NCBI GenBank assembly: GCA_910890315.1
Contig: CAJVGD010000002.1
Coordinates: forward strand, 124,001 to 188,000
From: Serendipita indica DSM 11827
Taxonomy: Eukaryota > Basidiomycota > Agaricomycetes > Sebacinales > Serendipitaceae
Direction of reading: 5' to 3'
DNA length: 64,000 nt
Each line of letters starts with the position of its first letter. The stretch's first letter is position 1. Positions 10,710 to 23,700 of the stretch are shown piece after piece. The translations under genes were made by a program, and so were the position numbers. The notes beneath the pieces were generated by a model that ran no database searches, was not told where the DNA came from, and saw nothing but the letters and a program-made list of their open reading frames with translations.

Positions 10710-13449
10710 ATGTCCAACGCCAGCTCGCGCAGAATATCAATAGCTGCCTTGACAAACACTGTTTCTCAACGAGCTGAATCTCATGATCATTCTTCAAATC
10801 GACCTACCAATGTGAATCCTCCAAGAGCCGATGAAGAAAAGACAACTAATGCTGTTCGTACGTTCTCTTTTATTTCCTTGCCCTTGATGCGTCTATAATC
10901 AGTTCTAACATGGTCTTCTTATTGTTTAGACCGTGCATCCTCGAGATAGCCTCCCAGGACCACGTGTATCGGCAGCTCATGGATCTTTGTCCGATCAATT
11001 TCAGCAACATCGCTCGGACACATCTACAACCTCTCAATTTCTACCTCCTGGTCCCTCTTTTGCGGCCAGTGAACCGTTGGACAACGTTCATCAGCAACAC
11101 TCCATGCCACCTCAAATGGACAGACCGAGCTCAGCAACAGCACCTCAAAACTCAATCGAATTCGAATTCTACACACCTCAGGAGCCAGCCAGATTGACAC
11201 ATGTATCGACATCTGGACCCGAGCCATTGCCACTCTCCGCTTATCCACATCAAGGGTCTGCACTGGCAGATTTTGTATTCGAGCGACCCAGTAGCTCCTC
11301 GAAAGCAAAAAAAGAGAAAAAGGCGGCGCCTAGCGGTGAAAGAGCATCAACGGGCAAGTCTACCCCAAAAGCACCCAAGAAGCCATCCAAGGACTCGAAC
11401 ACGACCTCCAACTCCCAGGTTGATTCCCAGACAAGTCATCAAGTTACGGCAGTCCCCGAGGGTCACCAGGACGCTTCCATAAGCATCTCAGTCTCCCACC
11501 GTTCACCTTCCCGTATGCATACGAAACAGCAATCTGACTTCAGCCAACATTCTGTGCCTCCAGACGAAACTACTGCAGAAGACGATATCATGGCCGATTT
11601 AGATATGGCCGAGCACACAGGCACAGGGATGCAGCTTAGCTCTACCCGTTTACCTGAAACGTCTGTCGTGGATTTCGAAGGCGACCTGGATATGGAAATA
11701 CTTTCTCCGATGCCACCGCGCAACCCTGTCCCCGCACCATCAAACCCTCCCGGACCCAAAAAGGTGGTGAAAAAGTCTGCTTCATCCTTATCCATGGCCA
11801 CTCCTTCCCCAGCTCCATCGACCCCAGTACCCGCCCCCGCTGCGAAAAAGACAGCACCCAAAGCGAAGAAGGCTCAAACAGGAGCAAAAGCGGCAGCGAC
11901 GAAGAAGAAGGCTGAAGGAGGTGCACGTACAAAGGCAGAGGCATCGAAAGCAAAGTCCAGTGGAGACGATTGGGCACGAGGTGGGACATCTGGGCGTGCG
12001 GCGGCTGCGGCTGCAACGAATGCTCTCCTTCAAAGGTGGGGGTTACGATGAGGGTCTTGGCAACGCTCGTGATGGTACACCCTTCTCTGCTGTTCATGGT
12101 GCCGGGGGTAATCAGGCTGGTGAAGACGGCGAAGAGGATTCAGAAGAAGTCGACACGAGGCTCTATTGCATTTGCCGGGAGATGTATGACAACAGGTTCA
12201 TGTTGGGTTGTGACAAGTGAGCCATCTTGACTTTGTTCTCAGCCCATTACTCACCACTTTGGCAGTTGCGACGAATGGTTCCATCCTCCCTGTCTTGGTA
12301 TGGAAGACTTTCAATGTGATTTGCTAGAGCATTTTTACTGTGCCAATTGTCGAAAAGGTGGTTCGACTTGCTTGCATGCCTGATATCTCACTAGTTCTTG
12401 TAGCTGATCCTTCGCTTGTCACATCTTGGCGCACAAGATGTTCCAACGGCCTTCAACACCCATTTCCAGAGTCTGCAGATGCCTGTTGGAGAGCGGCCCT
12501 GCCACCCTTGTCCAAGTACTGCTCGAGGGATTGCGGCGTCGAGGCAATGGAACGAAAGATAGCTCCCTTTATTAGAGTCAAGGCTGGGATCAGTCAACCT
12601 CAAGACGTCGACGACGGCTTTGCGTCTATTCCGAGAACACCGGCTGTGAAGACGGAAATGACCAGGCTCTGGAAAGGTGTCAAAGATGCCAAGAAACGCG
12701 ACGCAGTCGTTGCGACTGTATCTACACCGCCATCAAATTCAGACACGACACCACCCGAGCCAGGATTGTCCTCTTCGTTTGAATTTGCGCGTCTTTCACA
12801 TACATATACCCGACTCGGTCAAGAGCTCAATACACTCACCCGTGATCTTCAACTCGGAGCGCGTGACTTGGAATTCATCCTCGCGCGGGGTCGGCTCGCA
12901 AAGCTGGCGATTATGTGGAGTGATCGACCAGAGAACCTTGCAAGGTGTTGCTTTGATTCTCGACTATTGATGGAAGGGAAAGAATGGGAAGAGTGGGTAC
13001 TTGGTGAGGGACGAGGGGTGCTCGAAGGAGGAGTGGACGCTGCTCCTGCACCGGCAAAGCCCATCGTGACCCCTTCTCAAGTGCAAAACGGGGATGCTGC
13101 AACACCTGGAGGTTCCAAGGAAGAAGACGGGGCCGGGGGTGAGGAAGAGGAGTTTGGGTTGGACATCGAGGCAGACAGTCCGTGGTGCGATGGTCGTCGC
13201 AAGTGCGAGCGTCACTTTGGATGGCAAAAGCTCTGTATGGCAGAGTTTGAACTCAACAAGGGTACAAAGGTTTGTTTTACATTCTGTCAAAGGTTTCGAT
13301 CACTCATCGTAATCCAGGAGCTTGCATTGCAACGCATTGGACAAAAACAAACCGACGTTCAGGCTCGTCTTCAAACGACACAGGCACTTCTTGAAGCTCT
13401 CGACTTGCGAAGCCAAGATGAGTCAGTCAAGGCGGAGCCCGCTTCATAG
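10710..13449 (+). CDS. SPP1: PHD-finger protein of the Spp1/CFP1 type (Set1/COMPASS subunit)
   Basis: Six exons (10710-10853, 10930-11980, 12036-12216, 12266-12357, 12404-13269, 13318-13449) keep one frame and give 821 residues. The PHD finger near residue 440 has the full Cys4-His-Cys3 order (LYCICREMYDNRFMLGCD, then CDEWFHPPCLG and HFYCANC). A second Cys cluster (TRC, DAC, SKYCSRDCG) matches the region downstream of the PHD in CFP1/Spp1, followed by helical segments and a late WCDGRRKCERH motif. Spp1 reads H3K4me3 and tunes Set1 methylation. Unusual here: about 430 residues of Ser/Pro/Lys-rich disorder precede the PHD, which is near the N-terminus in yeasts. The intron at 13270-13317 is in frame and lacks stops, so it could be retained. 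Confidence 0.88.
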
Positions 13450-13543
13450 TAGCGCATAGTTTTCATAATTTGTATCAAGTTGTTCGTCGTCTTTGTCGCT
13501 TTTCCTGAACCAAGCAAGGGCCCACTTCTTGGACCCGACTGTG

Positions 13544-14615
13544 ATGAGCGCCCAGGCATCTGCTGTGCCAGAAAAGGATCGACGAAAGGTTCCTGAATAT
13601 GCAAAAAGCTGGGGGGACGACGTAGACTATCCTGCACCGGGTTTGATCACCGAGGAGCTCGCCCAAAATGTTGCTCTCGATTCAATCTTTGTCAAATCTG
13701 GCGAGCTTATTATCCCAGAAAAATGCGAAGAATGTCGAAATCGCGCAAAAGGATGTGACAGGGCTCGTCCGACGTGTGGCAGATGTGCAAAGATAGTGAG
13801 CTCTTCTCGTCGTTCGATCGCTTGCGTTGACGAGTCGCGTTAGGGAAGGGTTTGCGTCCCGGTTAGTACGGGCTTTGTACGGTTGAGGAAAGGAAGAAGC
13901 GGCAAGGCGTTGCCTGCTCGTATATGGGCACAGAGCGAGGACCCAGATGCAGTCCACAATGAACCAGTGGTCGAAGAACAAGAGACTAGGGCAACAAGTT
14001 TGAAGACTGGAAACGAGGGGCAAGCATCACTGACAATTGCGCCGTTGCAAGCTTCACAGCAGACCAAAAAGCGCAAACGGGAGATTATTGTCCCACAGAC
14101 TCAGCCATTTGGTGAGTTACATTCTGCCATACAAATCTTTGACTGATGGTAGGAATCTTCAAGTCTCTTCGTTGCCTCCATCGCAAGGCCACTATGTTGA
14201 CTATACCTCTCTTCCACTGCCTTATCCCCCCGTGGATCCCACACCCCCCCAGGATCCTCTGGTCTTTTCAAAGTCCGATTCTGGTGACATTCCCATCGAC
14301 CCTCAACTATTGGGCATTTCAGCCGAGCCCCCGGTGTCATCAAGCCCGCAGCCGTCAAGCAAACGTCCAAAGCTGTTCTCTTCAACCTCAAATCTATCTC
14401 TTGACGTCGGTGTATCTACACCATCCCTAGTCGACCCCAATTCGACGCGACAATCGTCATTTACGACGAGCGGCTACACTTCGCCTACGACGCCCTATAC
14501 CCTGGGAAATCTCAGTCTTACCAGTCCAACTGACTACTCCCAAACACACGAGGTTTCCCCACTGGCAACGGGGGTCTCTGGGCAAGATCATGAGGCACCA
14601 AACCACACAGTGTAG
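13544..14615 (+). CDS. Zn(II)2Cys6 binuclear-cluster protein, putative transcription factor
   Basis: Exons 13544-13795, 13844-14111 and 14164-14615 give 323 residues. Across the first intron the cluster reads C-x2-C-x6-C-x6-C-x2-C-x6-C (CEECRNRAKGCDRARPTCGR, then a last Cys after six residues), an exact Gal4-type spacing. A basic linker with KKRKRE follows, then a Pro/Ser-rich tail with many SP and TSP sites. No fungal-specific factor middle-homology region is visible, so it is short for the family. The second intron is set at 14112-14163 because only this acceptor joins the two coding-looking frames. Only 94 bp separate its ATG from the stop of the PHD gene upstream. Confidence 0.8.
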
Positions 14616-15031
14616 CCATTCGATGCCCTTGGGTGCAAAGGCGGCTCCAAGTCCTCCATTCACCCATAAAACCGCCATCCACGCATGAGCATGGGACCTC
14701 GAGTCTCCTAATCAACGCAGGCGGAAACGCATCTAAGAGCTGGACATTGCATCCTCATCCTCCTCGTAGGCTTGAGGATCTTACTTATATCTACAACTAT
14801 CCGGGAGGCTGTTCTCATTGTTGTGCATTTCATGACAATGCGCGGACTGTCCTTGAATGTACAACACTAGTCTTGCAGAGCAAATGAACTAAGAATATTG
14901 ATGGAATATTCTGGCTTTAATCTGCTCGCGTGCGCAGAGTGGTTTGCTGCCCAGTTGTCAGTTGGAGGCGACCGTGACACTTGCGTCGTCCTTGGTCTCG
15001 TTTCCCACCGATCCAGTGCCACAGCGGAGTC
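14616..15031. other. Intergenic stretch, no gene seen
   Basis: About 0.4 kb between two genes on the same strand. It holds the 3' UTR of the Zn2Cys6 gene and the promoter of the next gene. No distinct element recognised. Confidence 0.5.
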
Positions 15032-16784
15032 ATGAATAACATACAATCTCTTGCAAGCTCTCCACCAGCAGCCGTAGACGACGAGATGTCCTCTTCGAGC
15101 AGCCCGCTCGATGGCGAATCGAGCCGAGCCCGGTACTCGTTACCCGTGACGCTCTACGAACGATACCATGGCGAGGATTCAGAACAAGAGGTCGAAGAAG
15201 AGCTACGAGAACGCGAGCTCAATTACGGTTTCCGTGCGTCTCGTATGTTGACAGCCCCTTGCTCTTCCCAGCTCAAATAACACCCGAAAACTGTAGAAAG
15301 CCGAGACTTACACTCATTTCTCCTCCTAGGTACTCGTCCATTTCCCAGTAGTGCCTCGTCCCAGGCCTCTCAATCACGGCGGCTCAGTCCAACGGCGATC
15401 CTCAGCGAAGACCTGCAGACGGCAGCTCTAGTGGAACGTGCACATCTCCATGACCTAGATGGTAGTCTTGAAGTCGAGGGCACTCCACAGGCTCATACCA
15501 GAATGGCCGTCCAAGCATCTGGTGACCACGCGTTTGCGACAGATCGTGTCGCCCGTCTCCCCACCGAGCTGTATTCCCTCATCGCTGCAGTCGCCCTATC
15601 GGAACGTCCGATTGCCAAGATTCACACATTTAGAAAGTCGCCATGGCAGATCATTGTTGGCGCAACGCTGGCCAGTCGGGCTCTCCGAGCCGCCTTTATG
15701 CACGCCTGGTTCAGGGTTTTGCGTATTAGACAAGTCGGAGATTTCAACTACATAGATCAGAAAATGCCCTGGATGTTCCCATGGGTTCGGTGCGTTCTAT
15801 TCTCCCGTTTGCGCTCGTGTCTTATCTAGCACCACCAGGGAAATACATTGGCATTACCGTTTCCCCATCTCCTGCAACGAGACGCATGTTCTACCTAAAT
15901 TCATTCATGCCGTTCTCATATCCTTCAAGACGTCGGACAACCGACTCGGAAATGAGCACTATATGACAATGGTTCACAAAGCCATGCCATATCTTGGAAC
16001 AATCCCAAATCTCACTCGACTTTCCCTCACCTGTCGGTCACTCTTTGATGTTCATTTCCTCACCTCTCTAGCCTCGAGCTGGCCAGCACTAGAGTGTCTG
16101 CGACTTGCTCGTCCACTCAAAGACGATTCCGACATGAAGGCTTACATCCTATATCGCTACGAGTTTGATTCTTATCACGCTGTCATCGAGCGTCTCGTCA
16201 GCTGTCTTCGACGTCTGAAATATCTGGCCTACATTGCAATCGATCTTGCATTTGCCGACTTTCGTCTTATGCGCGCCACTCATGTCCATAATGGGCTTGC
16301 TCCAGAGATCCCTGCGGATATCAAGCTTCCTAGGAGCCTTCGACCACCAAGCCCGCTACTACACATTGATCCTGACGGGGACACGGTGATGAATGATGGC
16401 GCCTCAGTGACGCCATCTCTCACAAATGGCATTGCCGCTCTCAACGTCTCGGAGTCGGGCTCAGTCCCGGCCCCGTTGACTGCCGCCAACTTGGCTTTTG
16501 CGCTCTCTCCGACTGCGCACGACCAAACATCGAACCCGCTCGAGTGTCCGCTCTGCTTGCGGACATTCCGAACACACTCGTACTATATCGAGCATCAAGT
16601 TGCACAAGGGTTGGGCCGCGGCATTCCATCCCTCGCGGCAGCCCGTTTCCGTGCGAGCTTCCCCGTCGCGGATGCCGGAGATGCCAAAGAGAACAAGTGG
16701 CTGATCAAGCGAGCGCTAGAGGTGGATCCAATGACGGGAATGAAGGAGGAAAAGGTCGTGGTATGGGTTCCACGGTGGGAGTAA
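15032..16784 (+). CDS. F-box-like/LRR-like protein with a C2H2-like tail
   Basis: Exons 15032-15242, 15330-15789 and 15830-16784 give 541 residues. After a Ser-rich acidic N-terminus comes an F-box-like helix pair (RVARLPTELYSLIAAVAL, about residue 160), the usual start of basidiomycete F-box proteins, although the later F-box positions are weak. A middle part resembles leucine-rich repeats (IPNLTRLSLTCRS, WPALECLRLARP). Near the C-terminus is LECPLCLRTF followed by YIEHQ, which looks like a partial C2H2 finger (C-x2-C with a His 13 residues after the second Cys, but no clear final His). The combination suggests a substrate adaptor of an SCF ubiquitin ligase; this is inference. The 40-nt second intron is short. 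Confidence 0.7.
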
Positions 16785-16950
16785 CATTGCTTCTCCCCTT
16801 TCATGCATCATTCTCTTAGCGTACTCATAAGTTAATTTTCCTTCGTCCCCCTTTTTCCCCTGCAATCATGATTGTATCGTGCGTATTATGTACTTGGGCG
16901 CCCACTATGGAACACGTAGCGATTGAGCGTCACTCGTAGCGATCCATGTG

Positions 16951-18511
16951 CTACTGCTTCAGAACACCTTCACCGCGCCAGTAATTTGTGGGGACGAAGG
17001 GCATTTTGGTAACTTTTGCTTTTCTCCGCTTGCCGCGTACTTCGACCTCCACTTCTGTATCTCGCTTGGAATATTTTGTTGCGATATATCTGCCATATGT
17101 CAGCACAATCCCACGATACCATTGACCTGCTCACCCCATGGCAATATTTTTCCCAGTTGAAGGGGAAGGGATTCCCGAGGTGACTTCACCGATTTGTTCT
17201 GACGAGCTGGGAGCGAATAGAGGAGCGTGTTCTATAGAGTGGTCAACCTCTCGCATTGACAGTTAGATTTGGTGGACAAACCTCGTGCAGGTGGTCCCTC
17301 GACGAGAAAGCCTACACGCTTCCTGGAGACTCCTTTTTCTATCTGAGATATGACAGCATCTGCACCGATGAAAGATGCTTTGTCGTCGCCAGGTGTCCGT
17401 CGGTTCTTGCCAATTACCCATGTAAGGCCTGCTTCTACCGGGGATGTACTCTCATCGAGATCGTTGCCATACAAGCATAGCCCAGCTTCCAATCGTAGGC
17501 TGTCTCGTGCTGCCAGACCTGCCAACTGAACTGGGAATTTGTACAACTTTCGAGTCCACGCGACTGTTTCCGAAGGTGGTAGAGATATCTACAGGAAGTT
17601 TAGCCTGCAAACAAGGTGCTTTGTGTAAGAGTATTGACCTCGAACCCATCCTCTCCGGTGTATCCACCACGAGCAACATGAACCTTGACACCTCCAATGC
17701 TTAACCACGCAGATTTGCCAAAGGTGAGCTGCTTGAGATCGTATTGCTTCCCGTCATACGTGTCGACAAAACCTTGGAGGTAGTCTGCCGACTTGGGGCC
17801 TTGAAGTGCAACGAGACCCCAATCCTCCAAGATTTGATGCTCCACCTTGTCGCCGTGTTTCTCGTTCCACTCCTTGAGCTTTGAAGCAAACCATGTGAGG
17901 TCTTCTTCTCTTCGTCCAGCGTTTGTGACGACATAGTATAGATCCGGTGTATGTTTCGTGACGACTGTATCGTCCAATATGCCTCCGGAAGGAAGTAGGA
18001 GAACAGACAACGTAGAGGAGTGATTGGGGAGACTATTCAAATCACTTGGAGTCAACCATTCGAGGAACCGTGTCGCTCCAGCACCGCGAAAGCTAAAGAA
18101 ATTTTTAGGCAGGAATCACCTGATGGAGAACGGAGCGCACTAGTGTTGCACCATATGTCCAACGTCGAATAATCCGACGCTTGAACGAACGTGTTTGTGA
18201 CTGTCGACTAATTCGCGCGTCAGCTGCCTGCAAGTTTGAGCGCGTTTTCTGACCTTGGCCGACGCCGCTATACGTCAACGGCATTTCATAGCCAGCAAAT
18301 GGTACCATTTTCGCTCCATTTTCGACGTGAAAGTTGTAGAGGCCCGTTCTTCGCAGCTGTGACTGTCTGAGCAAGATTCTGGAGCATCCAACGTTGACGT
18401 CCATACCGGTTTTGCGCTGTCTGTGGATGCCCACCGAATTTGAGACAATCTAGGGGCCACAGAGCTTGTTCTCGCTGCTGCCAGCGCCCGCGGTATCCGC
18501 CGTGCAAGCAT
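16951..18511 (-). CDS. GCV1: Aminomethyltransferase, glycine cleavage system T-protein (mitochondrial)
   Basis: The N-terminus ([20 protein letters not shown]) is Arg/Ala-rich without acidic residues, a mitochondrial targeting sequence. Family landmarks: [28 protein letters not shown]-type region, [41 protein letters not shown] and, at the end, [11 protein letters not shown]. The T-protein moves the methylene group from the lipoyl H-protein to tetrahydrofolate, releasing ammonia. The last two introns bring the frame to a stop at 16951. The start is the ATG at 18511; an in-frame TTG lies four codons upstream. It shares a 110-bp upstream region with the divergent coronin gene. Confidence 0.93.
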
Positions 18512-18621
18512 GGTCGAAAGCAACTTAGTTTAGCAACTTGACCTCGACCATCAGGAGGCTACAGTCTAGTGGGCGCAGTATCAGACTCTCAGCAAGTTCT
18601 ATTGAATATTATTGAAACCCA
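18512..18621. promoter_or_regulatory. Compact bidirectional promoter, GCV1 / CRN1
   Basis: 110 bp lie between the divergent start codons of the T-protein and coronin. No TATA element is evident; both start sites must lie inside. Confidence 0.65.
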
Positions 18622-20617
18622 ATGTCTCGCTTTGTTCGTGCCTCAAAGTATCGGTATGTCCGTTGCCACAGTCTCTCCTTTCCGCTCGGGTTTGGCTCAT
18701 TTTTTACACCTCTTTCACCCGATAACGTCAACATGTTGGTCTGATGTGTGCATCTAATCTCATTACTCGTCAATCTTTGCGCTCTGGGTCGTGTGTCCAC
18801 GCCGCGCTAGCCACGTCTTTGGCCAAACCGGAAAGAAAGAGTTTTCGATCGATAATACAAAGGTTTCTAATCAAGCTTGGGATACGAACCTTATAGCAGC
18901 CTCCGGGGTACGTCCATCGCCCTCGCGCTCACCGATCAGCACCGTTGACCGTGGCGACAGCAATATATCTCGCTCAACTGGGCATCTGCTGGTGGTGGTG
19001 CCTTTGCTATCTTGCCACTACCATCACCATGGAGTAGCTCTCAAGTCTCGGGAAAGCTGCCAGATGTGATCCCACTCGCCAGAGGGCATCAAGCTCCCGT
19101 GCTGGACACGGCCTGGAACCCATTCAACGACTCTGTGGTTGCATCAGGAGGAGAAGACGGAAATATTCTCGTGTGGAAGGTAAAAGCTTGCGCTTCCTTA
19201 CTAGTCTCCACCCTAATCTCTGTCGTCAGGTCGAGGAGAGCGAATTTGAGGGATGGGGCTCGGAACACTGGCGACCAGTCGACTTTGATCCGGTTCAGAG
19301 GTTTGATGCATCCCCTCGCAAGGTTGGACAGATCCTCTTCCACCCTACTGCGTCTCACGTTCTCGCGTCTGCCACTGGAGACCATGTTGTCAAACTTTGG
19401 GACCTCGGAAACGTAGATAACGGACCCCGCTCCACACTTGTTGGACATGCAGACACTATCCAATCTCTTGACTGGAACCCAACGGGTACCCTCCTTGTGA
19501 CGACGTGCCGCGACCGCAAGATTCGAATATTCGATCCAAGGACCGGTGGAGAAGCAGTCAGAATAACGGATGGGCATGCAGGTGTCAAGGGCGCGCGTGT
19601 TGCTTGGATGGGTGATACAGGACGAATCGCCACCACTGGCTTTAGCAGAATGAGCGATCGACAACTGAGCATTTGGGATTCTGGGGCACTATCCAACACA
19701 AAGACCTTGTCCATTGACCAGAGTGCTGGTGTGGTTATGCCATTCTGGAGCGATAACGGTATTTTGTTCCTGGCTGGAAAAGGGTGAGCAATTCCGTTCG
19801 TCTCGTCGGTCACCTCTTAAAGATCTCTAGTGATGGGAACGTACGCTACTACGAGTTTGAGGGTGATGCTGTGTACCCGTTGTCCGAGTACAAGAGCTCT
19901 GAACCTCAGCGCGGAATGTGTTTCCTCCCAAGACGTGCCCTCAATGTTTCCGAATGCGAAATAGCACGAGCATACAAAGTCACTACGTCGGCTTCTCTTG
20001 GAACCATTGAACCCATCGCATTCGTCGTCCCCCGCAAAGCCGACTCTTTCCAAGCTGACATCTTCCCACCAGCGCCCAGTATCGAGCCAAGTCTAGATGC
20101 CGGAGAGTTTTTCACGACAAGAGGGGATATCACACGGCGCGTCGTCGACTTGAGCTCGGGTGCGACCTCTGCCTTATCGGGCCCTCTCACTCTTGTCCCG
20201 CCTAGTGCCTCTTATTCGGCTTCACAACCACCGAGCTCTATCAGCCCAGGAACCTCTGCCACCTCAGCAGCACCAAAGGCCGTACCACCAACCTTGGCCT
20301 CTTCAACCGTCTCTTCTACCTTTACGGCCAGTGTTCAACCACCCTCTGCCGGCCTAGGACAGGCAACCTTTTCAAGCTCCTTTAAACCCGCACCAACCCA
20401 GGAATATAGTGCTGAGAATGACGTGAGTCTGGGGTTGTGGCCGTGTACATCGCATATATTGACGATATCATTGTAGCTCGCTGCCCTCGCCGATGAAAAC
20501 GCTCGACTCAACGGAGAGCTACGAGAGGCGCGTAGTCAGATTCGAAGCTTGGAACTTCAATTGGAAGCGATGCGAGCAAATGCCCAGCGCGCCGCAAAGG
20601 TCTTATTAGACGGCTGA
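18622..20617 (+). CDS. CRN1: Coronin, actin-binding WD40 protein
   Basis: A very short first exon encodes MSRFVRASKYR, the diagnostic coronin N-terminus. After a 157-nt intron (18654-18810) it continues RHVFGQTGKKE, and after another intron SLNWASAGGGAFAILPL. WD40 repeats of a seven-blade propeller follow (ASGGEDGNILVWKV, GDHVVKLWDLG, TCRDRKIRIFDP), then the coronin C-terminal extension (GDGNVRYYEFEGD), a Ser/Pro/Ala-rich unique region, and a terminal coiled coil (ENARLNGELREARSQIRSLE). Coronin bundles actin filaments and regulates Arp2/3 at cortical patches. The first intron is about three times the local average length and might hold regulatory sequence. Confidence 0.94.
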
Positions 20618-20765
20618 TGATGCATGTTCGTTATTAGGAATCTGTCTGAATGAAAAATCTTTTCACGCCCGTAATATGAAGAGAGACTGGTGTGCATAGC
20701 TAACTGTTGATACATGAAGTAACGCGGTCCTGCGTACAGAGAAATAAATTAGGCCCAACGAGACT

Positions 20766-23700
20766 TCATTCCTCCTCCTCTTCCTCCTCTTCGACAATCG
20801 CGGGCCCTCTGAATGTCCGGTTACCAGGTAGCTGACGTCTGCTTGTGCTTCTATCCAGGTTCATGCTTTCGTTCATCGACGACGTCGAGGCTTGGTTCGG
20901 AGGGCTTGCAGGCGCGGCTGTTTGGACAGGAGCGGGGGAGCCACTAGCCTTGTTATACTGCCCGGGGTTCATCACGTTCCCCGGAGTCCTCTTTGTGCGT
21001 CTGCCGGCTCTCGAGTTTGTAAATACCATCATCGGAGAGTCTGGTGGCATGACGGAATCGTCGGCATTGGGAACCAAATTGTGGCCTGATCCTAGTTGAC
21101 CAAGACCACCGACATAAACCACCTCGTCCACGTCGCTCCAGTCGTCTTCATCGTCTCCGGGGGATGTCGTACCAGGTGGTACACCACTCTTCCCACCGCC
21201 GGCAAAGACGTCCCGGACGCCCGTCTTTGCGCTGCGGGAATCCAAAACCTCAATGACGACGCCAGGATGAGCTGCACGGTGCGCCCATCCAGGGGGTTCG
21301 GGCCCCCATGATTTCTTCCAACTAGAACGGCTGGCAGAGAGGCCCAAGCTTCCATTGGGTGTTCCATATGCGCTCTTCTTCTGTGCGACCATGACCGCGC
21401 GCATCGGTCGTCCCAAAGGCGACGTCGTGCGCCTACCGCCAAACTCAGCGTCGTCGTCGACTGCCGACATCTCTTCAGAGTGTGCGCTAGATTGAGACCC
21501 GCTGCGCATTCGTCTCGTGCCCGTGCTGATAGTGGCATGCTCCGTCGCTCCAGCAGCAAGGGACTTTGCGATCGACGACGATGGCTTTACATGCTGCTTG
21601 ACGACACGGGTTTGTGATCCACCAGAGCCGGCTCGACGGTGCGCACGGTTTCCTGTGGGACTGGTCGTTCCAGATCGGCTGGGAGGACGGTTGTTTCCAC
21701 GTCGACCCAATGAGCCACCAGAACTAGTAGACGAGCTCTTTGAATGCCGCTTTCCCCGCTTTGCCAAACTAGTGTTCATCGAGTTGCTTCTAGCGGAGCC
21801 TGGACGAGATGGACCGAAAGGATCCTCGTCAATTGGTGTCTTTGCTCCGATACTCCTTCGCGAGTTACTTGACATTCTTCTTGAGAGGGGCTCTCCATTG
21901 TATACAGAGTATTCGTCCACGCTACCCAGCACGCCTTTCTGCTTGGCCAACGAGGCCAGGCTGCCCACGCTGGATCTTCTCGACGGAACACTGCTACTCC
22001 GGCGACTCGATATCGAAGGTCTCTTGTCCTTGTGTCCACGTCCTCCTCGCCGTGAGGCAGTTCCTTTGCCAGTAGATGTCCGCTTCCTTGGCGTCGGAGC
22101 CCTTTCTGGATATCCAAAGGGTGCTTGATTAAAGTACCCTTTGGAATAGGCAGATGGAGGGGACGAGTGTTTTCCTGTCGGCGTATTGGATGGCGTTCCA
22201 AACGTGAAGCCCCCCTTGCGTTCACGTTTGCTGTCGTTGCCGAGCCAAGTACGGAATGTATTGAGAATGGATGTCCTGTTCCTCGGCTTTGCGAGTTCAC
22301 GATTGAGAGAGGGGCTGGTGAGACTGCTTCCTTCTGTAGCCGAACGCCGCATCGCAGGTTGCTGTACATTCGACTTGGCTACCGTGCTTGAAGACTTGAT
22401 ATGCCCAGGGAATGTCGCAGGAGTCGAGGGATTCCCAGATGTCTTCTGAACGCTAGATATTTCGGCACTATTCTCCCGTTCGCGATCCTTGGCTTCTCTG
22501 GATACCTTGCCGGGTGGCGGGCTCTTAGTCAATCTACCACTTCCATTCGAACTTCGTGGTTCGTCCGAGCTTCTCTCCTTTTCTCTAGAGCCTCCAGAGT
22601 CTCTCAACCCATTCTCTTCGCTCTTCTTCCGGACGAGCCCTGCGGCACCACCAAGTACTGTGGTAGCTCGTTGGAGCATAGAAATACTGCTGGTGCGTCC
22701 TTGTCTATTCGCATTGATCTTTGAACCTGATGGCGAAGAGTTGTGGCTGTCAATGCCGGTGGTCGGAGAGGGCAATGAGCGAATCGGTGACAATGTAGAT
22801 AGACTTGTCGGCAACGGGCTGGCCTTGGATAGCTACATGATAATCAGCAAAAAGTATTGCGGAGCTACTTCAACCTACTTCTTCTGCCGTAATAGGCGTA
22901 GCTGGAACGATGGCAAAGTCTGGAGGCGCAGACGAGGGAAGCTTCTCCTTATCCTTGGTGGGAATCACTGCATCACTAGACTCCTGAACGCTGTCGGCAT
23001 GAGGACGTTGCTTCTTCTTCTTCGAGGCATCCACTTCCTCTAGAAGTACCATGGGACGAATGCCATTGACAGAGGCACCTTGTCCAGTTTCGTCGAGCTC
23101 TAATGCGCTGCCACTCGCTTCGGCTATAATCTGTAGGCCACCGTCCGAGGAAGGATCTGGCACGACTTGACCAGTGTGCTCCTCAGGCAACATGTAGTTA
23201 TTCCCCAGTTTTTTCCGCATGATCCACCATAGTGCGCCAGCACTGTCACAGGCATTGGTAAGAACACTGTGCACGATCTGCCCGGTATCGAATCCCAATG
23301 CCGCAAGCGAGCTAAGCATGAGCCGCTCTTGCGGACTGGAAAAGACGACGGCAGTCTGCTTCTTCATTGCACCAAAGAAATCGACAGGCTCTGTGGCTGT
23401 GAGTGCAGCGGAGAGGGGCCGCACTTTGGGGGTCGCAGGAGGTGAGACGGTGGAAGAAACGGATCGGCGTTTGGTTCGCACAGGTGTCCGTGTAGGCAAC
23501 GGAGGAGCGATGGACTGGGTCGAATTCTTACGTTCTGCGTGAGGGCGAGAGGGGCTCGCCTCTGGTCCACTCTCTGAGAGTCGAGGACGTGGGGTTTGGT
23601 CTACACTTGTACCCTGGAGTGCTGGTTGATTGGGGGGCGTTGAGGGGCGTTGATCTGGAACGATGGAACTGGCAAGCACGCCGTCCAAGGATACAGAGGC

